Source of the DNA: JAFGVL01 sp963662245
GTDB taxonomy: Bacteria > Bacteroidota > Bacteroidia > Bacteroidales > Paludibacteraceae
DNA: 64,000 bases
Reading direction: 5' to 3'
Assembly: GCA_963662245.2 (NCBI GenBank)
Contig: CAXXVQ010000001.1
Location: forward strand, 62,001 to 126,000
Under the pieces are notes generated by a model. That model ran no database searches. It saw only the letters and a program-made list of their open reading frames with translations, and had not been told where the DNA came from. Position numbers and translations under genes: made by a program. The stretch's first letter is position 1. Each line of letters begins with the position of its first letter. This document shows positions 33,116 through 43,458 of this stretch, piece after piece.

Positions 33116-33877
33116 TTAAATATCCTTTAAATCGCCTATTGGATAGCTTGGGAACATATTCTCAACCATCCATTTATTAGCACCATCAGGAGTCATTTTC
33201 CAACCTGAATTACATGTTGAAACTATCTCAACAATAGATGTTCCTTTGCCTTCTGCTGAGTACTCAAAAGCTTTGCGAATAGCTTTCTTTGCTTTCTTAA
33301 CAGCAGCTGATGTATGTACACTCTGACGAGTTACATATCTAGTCCCATCTAGTTTAATTAATAATTCTGTAATATTTAAAGGATAACCCATTAATTCATG
33401 CTGACGACCTTGTGGTGAAGTAGCAGTAACCATACCTTCAAGAGTAGTTGGAGCCATTTGACCTCCTGTCATACCATAAATACCATTATTAACATAAATA
33501 ATAACAATATTCTCACCTCTATTACAAGCATGAATCGTTTCTGCAGTACCAATTGCAGCTAAATCTCCATCTCCTTGATATGTAAATACATATTTCTTAG
33601 GAAGAAGTCTTTTAATCGCTGTAGCAAGGGCAGGAGCTCTACCATGAGCTGCCTCATGAAAGTCAACATCAAGATAATTGTAGATAAATACACCACAACC
33701 TACCGGACCAACACCAATAGTTTCTTCTTGAATATCCATTTCCTCGATGATTTCAGCCAAAATCTTATGGATTACACCATGGCTACATCCAGGACAATAG
33801 TGCATTGGTGTATCATTTAAAACCGTAGGTTTCTCATACACCAAGTTTTTCGGATCTATTATTTCTTGCACTGTCAT
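33116..33877 (-). CDS. 2-oxoacid:ferredoxin oxidoreductase beta subunit (TPP-binding)
   Basis: A 253-residue subunit that binds thiamine pyrophosphate. The TPP/Mg motif runs GDGDLAAIGTAETIHACNRGENIVIIYVNN, and CPGCSHG near residue 28 plus a later Cys can hold the 4Fe-4S cluster. GIYGMTGGQMAPTT is typical of 2-oxoglutarate and 2-oxoisovalerate enzymes. Which of these two substrates is used is not decided by the sequence. Confidence 0.93.
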   Translation of the reverse strand: MTVQEIIDPKNLVYEKPTVLNDTPMHYCPGCSHGVIHKILAEIIEEMDIQEETIGVGPVGCGVFIYNYLDVDFHEAAHGRAPALATAIKRLLPKKYVFTYQGDGDLAAIGTAETIHACNRGENIVIIYVNNGIYGMTGGQMAPTTLEGMVTATSPQGRQHELMGYPLNITELLIKLDGTRYVTRQSVHTSAAVKKAKKAIRKAFEYSAEGKGTSIVEIVSTCNSGWKMTPDGANKWMVENMFPSYPIGDLKDI

Positions 33878-33938
33878 TTTCTTTTAATTTTAGTTTATAA
33901 CACACTTATAATCAAGCATTTGATAAACTCAGAGTCAC

Positions 33939-35024
33939 CTATAGTAACTTTTCTTTTAAAGCTTCAACTACCTCATCTGGAGTTGGAACGATACCACCAA
34001 GACGACCAAAGAAATCTACTTTCTTTTTCCCATCAACTGCTAAACGAACATCTTCAACCATTTGTCCTGCATTCATTTCAACAGAAAGGAATCCTTTTAT
34101 AGTATCTTTTGATGCAAATTCACTTAATAAATTAGAAGGGAAAGGCCATAAAGTAATAGGTCTGATTAATCCTAGTTTTATTCCTTCTTCACGAGCTAAC
34201 TCAACTGCTTTCTGACAAACCCTTGCAGAAGAACCAAATGCAACCAACAGGTATTCAGCATCTTCGCAATCATAAGTTTCATATCTTACTTCGTTATCAG
34301 CAACTTCTTGATATTTCTTTTGGAACTTTAAATTGCGTTGTTCCATATCTTTAGACTCTAACTCTAATGAAGTCATTACATTAGGTTTACGAGAAGCTGG
34401 TTTACCTACAGTTGCCCATGGGTTTAATTTAGCGACTTCTTCATCAGTCCAACGCGGTTGAAATGGTGGTAAAACCACTTTCTCCATCATTTGTCCAATA
34501 ACCCCATCAGACAAAATCATAACCGGATTTCTATATTTAAATGCTAAATCAAAACCTAATGAAGTAAAATCTGCCATTTCTTGAACAGAAGCAGGGGCAA
34601 GAACAATTAATCTATAATCACCGTGACCACCACCTTTAACTGACTGAAAATAATCAGCTTGACTTGGTTGGATTGTCCCAAGACCAGGACCGCCACGCAT
34701 TACATTTACTATTAAACATGGAATTTCAGCTCCAGCAATATATGATATACCTTCTTGCATCAGACTAACGCCTGGGCTAGAGGAGGAGGTCATTACTTTT
34801 TTACCGCAGCCACCACCACCATATACCATATTAATTGAAGCAACCTCACTTTCAGCTTGAAGAACAACCATCCCAGTAGTATTCCAAGGGGCTTGTTCCA
34901 TCAATGTTTCCATTATTTCAGATTGAGGAGTAATAGGGTAACCAAAATAACCATCACAACCACATCTAATCGCAGTATGAGCAATGGCTTCATTACCTTT
35001 CATCAGTTTTATATCTTCACTCAT
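33939..35024 (-). CDS. 2-oxoacid:ferredoxin oxidoreductase alpha subunit
   Basis: A 361-residue subunit with MKGNEAIAHTAIRCGCDGYFGYPITPQSEIMETL at the N-terminus (the YPITPxSE block binds the substrate/TPP face) and RGGPGLGTIQPSQADYFQ. Its length fits KorA/VorB types, in which alpha and gamma are separate proteins. It lies 47 bases after the ferredoxin-type gene and 61 bases before the beta gene. Confidence 0.93.
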   Translation of the reverse strand: MSEDIKLMKGNEAIAHTAIRCGCDGYFGYPITPQSEIMETLMEQAPWNTTGMVVLQAESEVASINMVYGGGGCGKKVMTSSSSPGVSLMQEGISYIAGAEIPCLIVNVMRGGPGLGTIQPSQADYFQSVKGGGHGDYRLIVLAPASVQEMADFTSLGFDLAFKYRNPVMILSDGVIGQMMEKVVLPPFQPRWTDEEVAKLNPWATVGKPASRKPNVMTSLELESKDMEQRNLKFQKKYQEVADNEVRYETYDCEDAEYLLVAFGSSARVCQKAVELAREEGIKLGLIRPITLWPFPSNLLSEFASKDTIKGFLSVEMNAGQMVEDVRLAVDGKKKVDFFGRLGGIVPTPDEVVEALKEKLL

Positions 35025-35071
35025 TCTTATGAATTTTTATTAAAAAAATAACTTGAAAAGAGTCTAAAAGA

Positions 35072-35302
35072 CTACTCTTCAAGTTTTACTTTATATACTG
35101 TGATACACGCATCTGGACAAACATATGCACAAGAGGCACAACCAATACATTGCTCAGCTTGTTCCATATAAGCATAATTATATCCTTTTGCATTTACTTG
35201 TTTTGCCAAAGCTAAAACATCTACAGGGCAGGCAACTACACATAAGTTACAACCTTTACATCTTTCTGTATTAACAACTACAGCCCCCTTAATTTTTCCC
35301 AT
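35072..35302 (-). CDS. 2x4Fe-4S ferredoxin subunit of the 2-oxoacid oxidoreductase
   Basis: A 76-residue protein with two CxxCxxCxxxC(P) motifs, CKGCNLCVVACP and CIGCASCAYVCP, which bind two 4Fe-4S clusters and carry electrons out of the complex. It is the first gene of the operon; a -7 box TACCTTTG lies at 35334-35341 on the minus strand. Confidence 0.93.
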   Translation of the reverse strand: MGKIKGAVVVNTERCKGCNLCVVACPVDVLALAKQVNAKGYNYAYMEQAEQCIGCASCAYVCPDACITVYKVKLEE

Positions 35303-35403
35303 ATTTAATAACTTTCAATAACACAAAGGTAGCCTTTTAAAGCTTTATACTACCATTTAAAGTACTAAAAAGCATTGCTTACAGTTTAAAACTTATCAAC
35401 ATA

Positions 35404-38028
35404 TTAACTGTTTTTCAATGCTAAAACATTGTCTTGTAGAGTTTTAATCTTAGACTCCGCATCGGCTTTCTTATTACGCTCATTTTCTACAATTTCAGGT
35501 TTTGCATTTGACACAAAACGCTCATTGTTAAGTTTTCCCATTACAGACTTCAAGAAACCTTGCAGATATACAATTTCTTCTTCCATTTTCTTAATTTCTT
35601 CTGTAATGTCAATCTTACTTTCAAGAGGAATAGCAAACTCAACTGTTCCTACCATAAAAGATGCCGAAGATGGATTTTTATCAACTACTGTATTTATAGA
35701 CGAGATATTACCCATTTTAATTACAACATCTTCTAATATTTTTACAGCATTTGATGCAATTATTTGTAAATCTAACTCTTCTTTGTTAGCTATGTTCTTA
35801 TCTAGTCTAATTGATCTGATTGACGAAACAATATCTTTTGCTTGCTCAAACTCATCAATTAAACCCTGATTTACAGTTGTTTGAACAGGCAATAAAGAAA
35901 TCATAATACTTTCGTTTTCAGCTCTTTCCTTCAATGCATGGAATAATTCCTCTGTAATAAATGGCATAAAAGGATGTAACAACTTAATAAGCTTTTCAAA
36001 TAAATCTAAAGTAGCTTCATATGTTACCTTATCAATTGGCTGCTGATAAGCTGGTTTAATTAACTCAAGATACCACGATGAAAACTCATCCCAGAATAAC
36101 TTATAAACTGCCATTAGAGCCTCTGAGATGCGATATTTATCAAACATATCATTAATCTCTTCAATAGCTTGACTTACTTTTGAATCAAACCACTCAACAG
36201 CAATTTTAGATGAATTAGGTTGTTCAATATCAGCAACTTCCCATCCTGTAATTAATCGAAGAGCATTCCAAATCTTATTATTGAAGTTTCTTCCTTGCTC
36301 ACATAACACTTCATCAAAGTGAATATCATTACCGGCTGGAGCAGCTAACATCATTCCCATACGAACACCATCTGCACCAAATTTCTCGATTAATTCAATT
36401 GGATCAGGTGAGTTACCTAGAGATTTAGACATCTTACGACCAATCTTATCTCTCACAATACCAGTAAGATATACATTCTCGAAACACTTCTCATTTCTGT
36501 ATTCATAACCAGAAACAATCATTCTTGCTACCCAGAAGAACAAAATATCTGGACCAGTTACAAGGTCATTCGTAGGGTAATAATATTTGATTTCTTCATT
36601 CTCAGGATTATTAATTCCATCGAAAACAGAGATCGGCCACAACCAAGAAGAGAACCATGTATCTAAGCAATCCTCATCTTGCCTTAAATCACTAATTGTA
36701 AGACTATTATCACCAGTCTTCTCAATTGCTAATTTAACGGCCTCTTCATCGCTAAAAGCAACTACAAAACCACCTTGAGGAAGGAAATATGCAGGAATAC
36801 GATGTCCCCACCAAAGCTGACGAGAGATACACCAATCCTTTACATTTTCCATCCAGTGACGATATGTATTTTTGAATTTAGCAGGATGCAGTTGCACTGT
36901 ATCTTCCATCACAGCATCTAAAGCCGGCTTAGCTAAATCTTCCATTTTTAAGAACCATTGCATTGAAAGCTTTGGTTCAATAACAACATCAGTTCTTTCA
37001 GAGAAGCCTACCTTATTTACATAATCCTCTACTTTCTCTAACAAACCTGCATCAGTTAAATCTTTCTCAATCTGTTTACGCACATCAAAACGATCCATAC
37101 CAGCATATTGTGCTCCATGCTCATTTAGAGTTCCGTTATCATTGAAAATATCGATAGTTTCAAGGTTGTACTTTTCGCCCAACATGTAGTCATTAACATC
37201 ATGTGCTGGAGTTACCTTTAAGCAACCTGTACCAAACTCAACATCAACATAATCATCCTCAATAACAGGAATTTCTCTGTTTACAAGAGGTACAATCACC
37301 TTTTTACCGCGTAAATAAGCTTTTGATTCGTCATTTGGATTGATACACATTGCGGTATCACCAAGAATAGTTTCAGGTCGGGTAGTGGCTACGATTGCAT
37401 AATTGTCTTCACCAACTACTTTATAGCGTAAATAATATAGTTTTCCCTGTTGTTCTTTATAGATTACTTCTTCGTCAGAAAGCGCTGTTAAAGCTTTAGG
37501 ATCCCAGTTAACCATGCGAACACCACGATATATCAATCCTTTATTATATAAGTCTACAAAAACCTTTATAACGCTTTCAGAACGCACCTCATCCATTGTA
37601 AAGCAAGTTCTGTCCCAATCACAAGAAGCTCCAAGTCTTTTTAATTGATCTAAAATAATTCCGCCATGCTTATGAGTCCAATCCCATGCATGATTCAAAA
37701 ATTCTGTTCTTGTAAGGTCTGTTTTCTTTACACCCTCAGAAGCTAATTTAGCTACAACCTTTGCTTCTGTAGCAATAGAAGCATGGTCCGTACCAGGAAC
37801 CCAACAAGCGTTTTTTCCAAGCATTCTAGCTCTTCTGATAAGTATATCTTGAATGGTATTGTTTAGCATATGTCCCATATGCAAAACACCGGTTACATTT
37901 GGGGGAGGTATTACGATTGTATATGGCTCTCTACCATCTGGTTTAGATTTGAAATAACCATTTTCTTGCCAATATTGATACCATTTTGATTCAACAACTG
38001 AAGGATCATACTTACTTGCGAGTTCCAT
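35404..38028 (-). CDS. valS: Valyl-tRNA synthetase
   Basis: An 874-residue class I aminoacyl-tRNA synthetase that charges tRNA-Val. The HIGH signature is in PPNVTGVLHMGHML, the KMSKS signature in KIGRKMSKSLGN, and the editing domain contains ATTRPETILGDTA. The C-terminal coiled-coil tail (about 800-874) is present, as in bacterial ValRS. A -7 box TAATTTTG lies at 38086-38093. The gene stands alone. Confidence 0.97.
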   Translation of the reverse strand: MELASKYDPSVVESKWYQYWQENGYFKSKPDGREPYTIVIPPPNVTGVLHMGHMLNNTIQDILIRRARMLGKNACWVPGTDHASIATEAKVVAKLASEGVKKTDLTRTEFLNHAWDWTHKHGGIILDQLKRLGASCDWDRTCFTMDEVRSESVIKVFVDLYNKGLIYRGVRMVNWDPKALTALSDEEVIYKEQQGKLYYLRYKVVGEDNYAIVATTRPETILGDTAMCINPNDESKAYLRGKKVIVPLVNREIPVIEDDYVDVEFGTGCLKVTPAHDVNDYMLGEKYNLETIDIFNDNGTLNEHGAQYAGMDRFDVRKQIEKDLTDAGLLEKVEDYVNKVGFSERTDVVIEPKLSMQWFLKMEDLAKPALDAVMEDTVQLHPAKFKNTYRHWMENVKDWCISRQLWWGHRIPAYFLPQGGFVVAFSDEEAVKLAIEKTGDNSLTISDLRQDEDCLDTWFSSWLWPISVFDGINNPENEEIKYYYPTNDLVTGPDILFFWVARMIVSGYEYRNEKCFENVYLTGIVRDKIGRKMSKSLGNSPDPIELIEKFGADGVRMGMMLAAPAGNDIHFDEVLCEQGRNFNNKIWNALRLITGWEVADIEQPNSSKIAVEWFDSKVSQAIEEINDMFDKYRISEALMAVYKLFWDEFSSWYLELIKPAYQQPIDKVTYEATLDLFEKLIKLLHPFMPFITEELFHALKERAENESIMISLLPVQTTVNQGLIDEFEQAKDIVSSIRSIRLDKNIANKEELDLQIIASNAVKILEDVVIKMGNISSINTVVDKNPSSASFMVGTVEFAIPLESKIDITEEIKKMEEEIVYLQGFLKSVMGKLNNERFVSNAKPEIVENERNKKADAESKIKTLQDNVLALKNS

Positions 38029-38260
38029 ATCTTTTTTGAACTATATTAAAAAATTTGACATATATTGCATTTGCAAAAAGAGCTACAAAATTAGCATTTT
38101 TTCGATAACTGGAAACATGAAAGAATGGGAGTTTCAACTGCAGAAATCAAAATAATAGAGCAGGAGGGGATATTTTTACAGAATGTTAAAAAACAAAAGG
38201 AAAAACTTTTAAATTAAAGAAATATTATACTAATTTTACATTATACAAAACTACAAAATT

Positions 38261-39376
38261 ATGGAAGATAAACTCGTTACAGTTGCCATTCACACATTTG
38301 AAAAGGCACAAATTATAAAAACAATACTAGAAAGTGAAGGTATTGAAACATATATCCATAATGTAAACCTAATTCAGCCTAGTGTATCTGCAGGTGTCCG
38401 TATCCGCATCAAAGAGAGTGATTTAACAAGAGCCTTAGCTTTATTAGAAGAAATGGATCAATGTTCGGATGAATGTAAAACTAGCATTTCTAATGCGAAT
38501 AAAACAAGTATTCTTGTTCCTGTTGATTTTTCTGATTATTCAATGAAAGCTTGTGATGTTGCATTTAATCTTGCAGCTAATCTTGATGCAGAAGTATTAC
38601 TTCTTCACACATATTATAATCCAATTTACTCAAATATTCCATTATTAGATACAGTCCCATATTCAGTTAAAGATGAAGAATCTTTAGCACGCGTTATTAA
38701 GAAAGTTAACGCTGATATGGAGAACTTAACTAATATGTTAAATAAAAAGATTAATTCTGGAATTCTTCCAAACATTACTTTTAAAACAGAACTTCGCGAA
38801 GGTATTCCTGAGGAAGAAATCTTTAAATTTAGTAAAGACTTTTGTCCATCCTTAATAATAATGGGAACAAGAGGTAAAGACCGTAAAGAACAAGACTTAA
38901 TTGGTAGTGTTACAGCTGAACTAATTGAAAGAAGTAATATTCCAGTATTTGCAATTCCTGAAGATATTCCAATGAGTGATTTCTCTTCAGTAAAAAATAT
39001 TGGTTATGCGACAAACTTTGATCAAAAAGATTTACTTGCTTTTGAGAAAATGATGACTCTGTTAAAACCATTCAATTTTAACATGCATTTAGTACATGTT
39101 CATGTAAGTGAGAATGATGATGCATGGGATGAAATTAAATTAGCAGGAATTAAGGAATACTTTAAAAAACAATATCCAGAATTAAAAACTGAATATCACA
39201 TCTTGAAAGGTAAAGACATGTTATCTTGTTTAGATGGTTTTATAAATGAAAACAAAATTGATATCATTAGTTTGTGTACACATAAACGAAACATTGTATC
39301 AAGAATGTTTAACCCAAGTTTTGCTAGAAAAATGATTTTCCATGCTAACACACCAATGTTAATATTTCACGCATAG
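38261..39376 (+). CDS. DUF2007-like domain fused to two universal stress protein domains
   Basis: A 371-residue protein in three parts. Residues 1-70 (VTVAIHTFEKAQIIKTILESEGIETYIHN) match the DUF2007/putative signal-transducing domain. Residues about 82-225 are a Usp domain with TSILVPVDFSDYS and the nucleotide-binding pattern GTRGKDRKEQDLIGSVT (GxxGx9GS). Residues about 240-371 are a second, degenerate Usp domain in which the glycine-rich ATP loop is lost (LCTHKRNIVSRMFNPS). It probably works in stress response or nucleotide sensing in the cytoplasm. It is monocistronic and ends at a perfect palindrome. Confidence 0.85.
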   Translation: MEDKLVTVAIHTFEKAQIIKTILESEGIETYIHNVNLIQPSVSAGVRIRIKESDLTRALALLEEMDQCSDECKTSISNANKTSILVPVDFSDYSMKACDVAFNLAANLDAEVLLLHTYYNPIYSNIPLLDTVPYSVKDEESLARVIKKVNADMENLTNMLNKKINSGILPNITFKTELREGIPEEEIFKFSKDFCPSLIIMGTRGKDRKEQDLIGSVTAELIERSNIPVFAIPEDIPMSDFSSVKNIGYATNFDQKDLLAFEKMMTLLKPFNFNMHLVHVHVSENDDAWDEIKLAGIKEYFKKQYPELKTEYHILKGKDMLSCLDGFINENKIDIISLCTHKRNIVSRMFNPSFARKMIFHANTPMLIFHA

Positions 39377-39456
39377 AAACCATTAAAAATGCAATTATTA
39401 TGTTAAATAAATATATATTTGCATATTTCCTATAATTTATATTATGTTAAATAAAT

Positions 39457-39502
39457 AATAGAAAGAAAATCCCAAGAATATTCTTGGGATTTTCTTTCTA
39501 TT
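39457..39502. terminator. 46-bp perfect palindrome, bidirectional terminator
   Basis: 23 bases followed with no spacer by their exact reverse complement (centre AAGAATATTCTT). It lies between two convergent genes and includes the stop region of the TPR gene. Confidence 0.8.
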
Positions 39503-40652
39503 ATAAACCTCTCTCTGCTCTAACAGCTTTCTCTTTATCATACATCTTTAACTTACGATATAAACCTTGTAAGGTTTGTAGTAAAACATCGTCAGTAGAA
39601 TTTAATGCTTTTGCTTTTTCAAGATAAACTAAAGATTCTTCATACTGTTTATTTACAGCACCCATAGCTTGTTCAGCAGCAGCAGTACTTCCTGCAAATG
39701 AAGCTTTTTCATATAACTCATCAGCAATTTCTTTTAAGAATAAACCATAGTCAAATAATGCATCATAATAATCTGGTTTTAATTCAATAGCTTTAAGAAA
39801 ATCATCTTTAGCTTCTTGTCTCTTCTTAATTGCTTTATAAATATATCCTCTAGTTCTATAATAAGCAGCATTATTAGGATCAACTGAAATAGCTTTATTT
39901 ATTTGAGCAATAGCATTATCAACATTTCCAGTGTGAATATCATAGTTGATTCTATATTCAATAAAGAACTTGCTACTTGGGAAAAGCTCCATTCCTTTAT
40001 CTAATGTTGCTAAAAACGCTACTGTATCATTAGCCTTAGTTTGTTGAACATACAACTGTTTTAATGCAATTTCTATGTTTTGCTTAGCAAAGATGTATAC
40101 TGAATCATTTTTATCTAGTTTAGACTCTTCATTAAACATCTCCATATTTGGGAATGCTACAAAATCTTCAAAGGCTTCTATAGCTCCAGCATAATCTTGC
40201 TTCTCAAATAAAATATTACCATAGTTATTAATATAATTCTTCATACTAATCAAAGCTTTAGTAATATCTTTTCGATATTTAAGTTTTCCTTTTCTCTTAG
40301 GATCTGTTTTACTCTCAACAACATCCAAAGAATCTGCTACGACCCATATTTTATAAGCATTATATGCTGCTTCGCTTTGAATATTTACATCTGGTTTTCC
40401 TGGAGGAACATTAAAGCGTTTATTATCCTCAAACTCAAACATTTTTGAATAAATCAAACCCTTAATATACCAAGTCTCTGCTTGATTTTTTGTTGTTTCA
40501 TCTTTTAACGCTGCATCAATCAACGATTTTGCCTCCTCAAAATTTGGAGTGCTTGATGATGCAAATTTCTTTGCCTTCTTCAGATTCTCCTTTTGTGCGA
40601 ATGTAAAAGCTGTAGCTAAAGAAAGTGCTAGCAATAAAATAGTTTTTTTCAT
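39501..40652 (-). CDS. Exported TPR-repeat protein
   Basis: A 383-residue protein with signal peptide MKKTILLLALSLATAFTFAQ. It contains several TPR-like helix pairs; the clearest are AIAQINKAISVDPNNAAYYRTRGYIYKA and AKDDFLKAIELKPDYYDALFDYG (about 245-310). TPR proteins are scaffolds, so the partner defines the role; none can be named. It lies 26 bases after gyrA on the same strand and is probably co-transcribed with it, a frequent arrangement in Bacteroidales. Confidence 0.85.
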   Translation of the reverse strand: MKKTILLLALSLATAFTFAQKENLKKAKKFASSSTPNFEEAKSLIDAALKDETTKNQAETWYIKGLIYSKMFEFEDNKRFNVPPGKPDVNIQSEAAYNAYKIWVVADSLDVVESKTDPKRKGKLKYRKDITKALISMKNYINNYGNILFEKQDYAGAIEAFEDFVAFPNMEMFNEESKLDKNDSVYIFAKQNIEIALKQLYVQQTKANDTVAFLATLDKGMELFPSSKFFIEYRINYDIHTGNVDNAIAQINKAISVDPNNAAYYRTRGYIYKAIKKRQEAKDDFLKAIELKPDYYDALFDYGLFLKEIADELYEKASFAGSTAAAEQAMGAVNKQYEESLVYLEKAKALNSTDDVLLQTLQGLYRKLKMYDKEKAVRAERGL

Positions 40653-40678
40653 TGTCTATAGTTTAAAATTGATATTAA

Positions 40679-43270
40679 TTATTCTGTTATTTGTTCAGAA
40701 GAAGAATTTTCTCCAGATTCTTCAGAAACCACCCCTTCTACTCCTTCTACTATTTCTTCTTCATCCATTTCTGAATTTACTTTACACACAGATGCAATTT
40801 CATCATTACGCTTTTCAAGATTGATAATACGCACACCTTGAGTTGCACGACCCATAACGCGTAAATCAGATACCTTAATACGAATAGCAATTCCTGATTT
40901 ATTGATAATCATTAAGTCGTTATCATCAGTGACATTTTTAATCGCAACTAGTTTCCCTGTTTTATCAGTAATATTCATGGTCTTAACACCTTTACCACCA
41001 CGGTTTGTAACGCGATATACTGGAACTGTTTGACCTTCTTCATCTAGTAATAAGTTACCCTCATCATCTCTTTCATCAAGAAGAGTTCGTTTTCCATAAC
41101 CTTTTTCTGATACAACAAGAATAGTTTCTGAAGCATCTGCGACAGTAATCATGCCAACGATTTCATCAGTTGAGTCATTCTCATCCAACAACATACCTCT
41201 AACCCCAGTTGCCGTACGACCCATTTCACGCACTTTACTTTCATTAAAACGAATTGCACGACCATTCTTATTCGCCATGATAACTTCATGATTACCATCA
41301 GTCAAACGAACTTGAATAACTTGATCATCCTCGCGAATAGTAATCGCATTAACACCATTAACCCTTGGTCGCGAGTACGCTTCAAGCTTAGTTTTCTTTA
41401 TAACTCCCTGTTTAGTAGCAAATAACAAGTAATGAGATTGATTAAACTCTGGATCTTGTAATTGCTTAACTTTTATGAAAGCATTTACCTTATCATCAGA
41501 GTCAATATTCAACATATTTTGAATAGCTCTACCTTTCATGTTCTTAGAACCTTCAGGAATCTCATATACCTTAAGCCAGAAACAACGCCCTTTTTGAGTA
41601 AAGAACATCATTGTATTATGCATTGATGCCGGATAGATATATTCGATAAAGTCTTCGTCACGAGAGTTACTTCCTTTAGAACCAACTCCTCCTCTATTTT
41701 GAGCTTTAAACTCACTTAAAGGTGTACGCTTAATATATCCTAAATGAGAAATTGTAATAATCATCTCATCATCAGCATAGAAATCTTCAGGATTAAATTC
41801 TTCTGATGAATAAACAATCTCAGTACGACGCTCATCACCATATTTTGCTTTAATCTCTTCTAATTCAGTCTTAATAATACCCATTCTAAGCTCTTTACTA
41901 GCAAGAACTTCTTTCAAATAAGCTATTTGCTTCATGATTTCATCATATTCAGCTCTAAGCTTATCTTGCTCCATACCAGTTAACTGACGAAGGCGCATCT
42001 CAACAACAGCACGAGATTGAATCTCAGAAAGGCCAAAACGCTCCATTAAACGAGTTCTAGCTTCATCTGGAGTCTTTGAGTCTCGAATAATCTTAATTGC
42101 TTCATCAAGATTATCAAGAATAATCATAAACCCTTCTAATAAATGCGCACGCTTTTCTGCTTCATTCAATTCATATTGAGTACGACGAGTAACTACTTCA
42201 TGTCTATGCTCAACAAAATAATGAATTAGATCTCTTAAATTAAGTGTTTTAGGGCGTCCATTTACAAGAGCAATATTATTTACACTAAAAGATGATTGAA
42301 GTGCACTATACTTATATAGTTTATTCAAAACTACATTAGAGTTAGCATCTCTCTTAATATCAATAACGATACGCATACCATCTCGGTCTGACTCATCATT
42401 AATATTAGAAATACCTTCAATCTTTTTATCTTCAACCATATCAGCAATAGCTTTAATCAGCTCTGCTTTATTTACCAAATATGGAAGTTCTGTTACAATT
42501 AACTTCTCACGACCGCTATTGTCAGTCTCTATTTCTACTTTTGAACGAATTACAACACGACCACGACCTGTCTCAAATCCATCTTTAACACCTGCATATC
42601 CATAGATTGTTCCTCCAGTTGGAAAATCAGGTGCTTTTACATATTTAAGTAAACCTTCAATATCTATCTCAGGTTCATCAATGTACGCACAAGTCGCATC
42701 AATAACTTCAGTCAAGTTATGAGGAGCAATATTTGTAGCCATACCTACAGCAATACCCGAACCTCCATTCACTAATAAGTTAGGAATACGAGTTGGTAAT
42801 ACTGTTGGCTCTTGTAAAGTATCATCAAAGTTATTTTGGAAATTTACAGTATCCTTTTCGATATCAACCAACATCTCTTCTGCAATTTTCTTCAAACGCG
42901 CTTCTGTATAACGCATTGCAGCAGGGCTATCTCCATCCACAGAACCAAAGTTTCCTTGTCCATCTACTAATGGATAGCGCAATGACCACTCTTGAGCCAT
43001 ACGCACCATAGCAAAATAGACTGATGAATCACCATGTGGGTGATATTTACCAAGAACTTCCCCTACAATTCTCGCTGATTTCTTGTATCCTTTATTAGAA
43101 GCCAGTCCTAATTCATTCATTCCATACAATACCCTACGATGTACAGGCTTAAAACCATCTCTTACATCAGGTAAGGCTCTGGAAACAATTACCGACATCG
43201 AATAATCGATGTAGGCTGACTTCATTTCTTCTTCAATGTTAATCTTAATAATTCTGTCTTGTTCAATCAT
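40679..43270 (-). CDS. gyrA: DNA gyrase subunit A
   Basis: An 863-residue subunit that breaks and rejoins DNA. The winged-helix and active-site region includes GKYHPHGDSSVYFAMVRMAQ and AAMRYTEARLKKIAEEML (catalytic Tyr), and the GyrA box of the C-terminal beta-pinwheel reads QNRGGVG, which separates gyrase from topoisomerase IV. An acidic Glu/Ser-rich tail closes the protein. Confidence 0.96.
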   Translation of the reverse strand: MIEQDRIIKINIEEEMKSAYIDYSMSVIVSRALPDVRDGFKPVHRRVLYGMNELGLASNKGYKKSARIVGEVLGKYHPHGDSSVYFAMVRMAQEWSLRYPLVDGQGNFGSVDGDSPAAMRYTEARLKKIAEEMLVDIEKDTVNFQNNFDDTLQEPTVLPTRIPNLLVNGGSGIAVGMATNIAPHNLTEVIDATCAYIDEPEIDIEGLLKYVKAPDFPTGGTIYGYAGVKDGFETGRGRVVIRSKVEIETDNSGREKLIVTELPYLVNKAELIKAIADMVEDKKIEGISNINDESDRDGMRIVIDIKRDANSNVVLNKLYKYSALQSSFSVNNIALVNGRPKTLNLRDLIHYFVEHRHEVVTRRTQYELNEAEKRAHLLEGFMIILDNLDEAIKIIRDSKTPDEARTRLMERFGLSEIQSRAVVEMRLRQLTGMEQDKLRAEYDEIMKQIAYLKEVLASKELRMGIIKTELEEIKAKYGDERRTEIVYSSEEFNPEDFYADDEMIITISHLGYIKRTPLSEFKAQNRGGVGSKGSNSRDEDFIEYIYPASMHNTMMFFTQKGRCFWLKVYEIPEGSKNMKGRAIQNMLNIDSDDKVNAFIKVKQLQDPEFNQSHYLLFATKQGVIKKTKLEAYSRPRVNGVNAITIREDDQVIQVRLTDGNHEVIMANKNGRAIRFNESKVREMGRTATGVRGMLLDENDSTDEIVGMITVADASETILVVSEKGYGKRTLLDERDDEGNLLLDEEGQTVPVYRVTNRGGKGVKTMNITDKTGKLVAIKNVTDDNDLMIINKSGIAIRIKVSDLRVMGRATQGVRIINLEKRNDEIASVCKVNSEMDEEEIVEGVEGVVSEESGENSSSEQITE

Positions 43271-43387
43271 TTTTATTGAAATTATATCTTGTTCTTTTTC
43301 TCAAAAAATCATGCTAAAATAGCATAAAATATCCTATAATAAAAGGGGAAAACTAAAATGTTTTCAACAAAAAAGCAGCATTTCCCA

Positions 43388-43417
43388 CAAAAAAAAAGAG
43401 AGGTCAAAACACCTCTC
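43388..43417 (-). terminator. Terminator after ispE
   Basis: On the minus strand GAGAGGT / ACCTCTC with a 6-base loop and a run of nine T. Confidence 0.85.
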
Positions 43418-43458
43418 ATAACACACTATTTAACAATAACTTAAATACAAATAAAACT

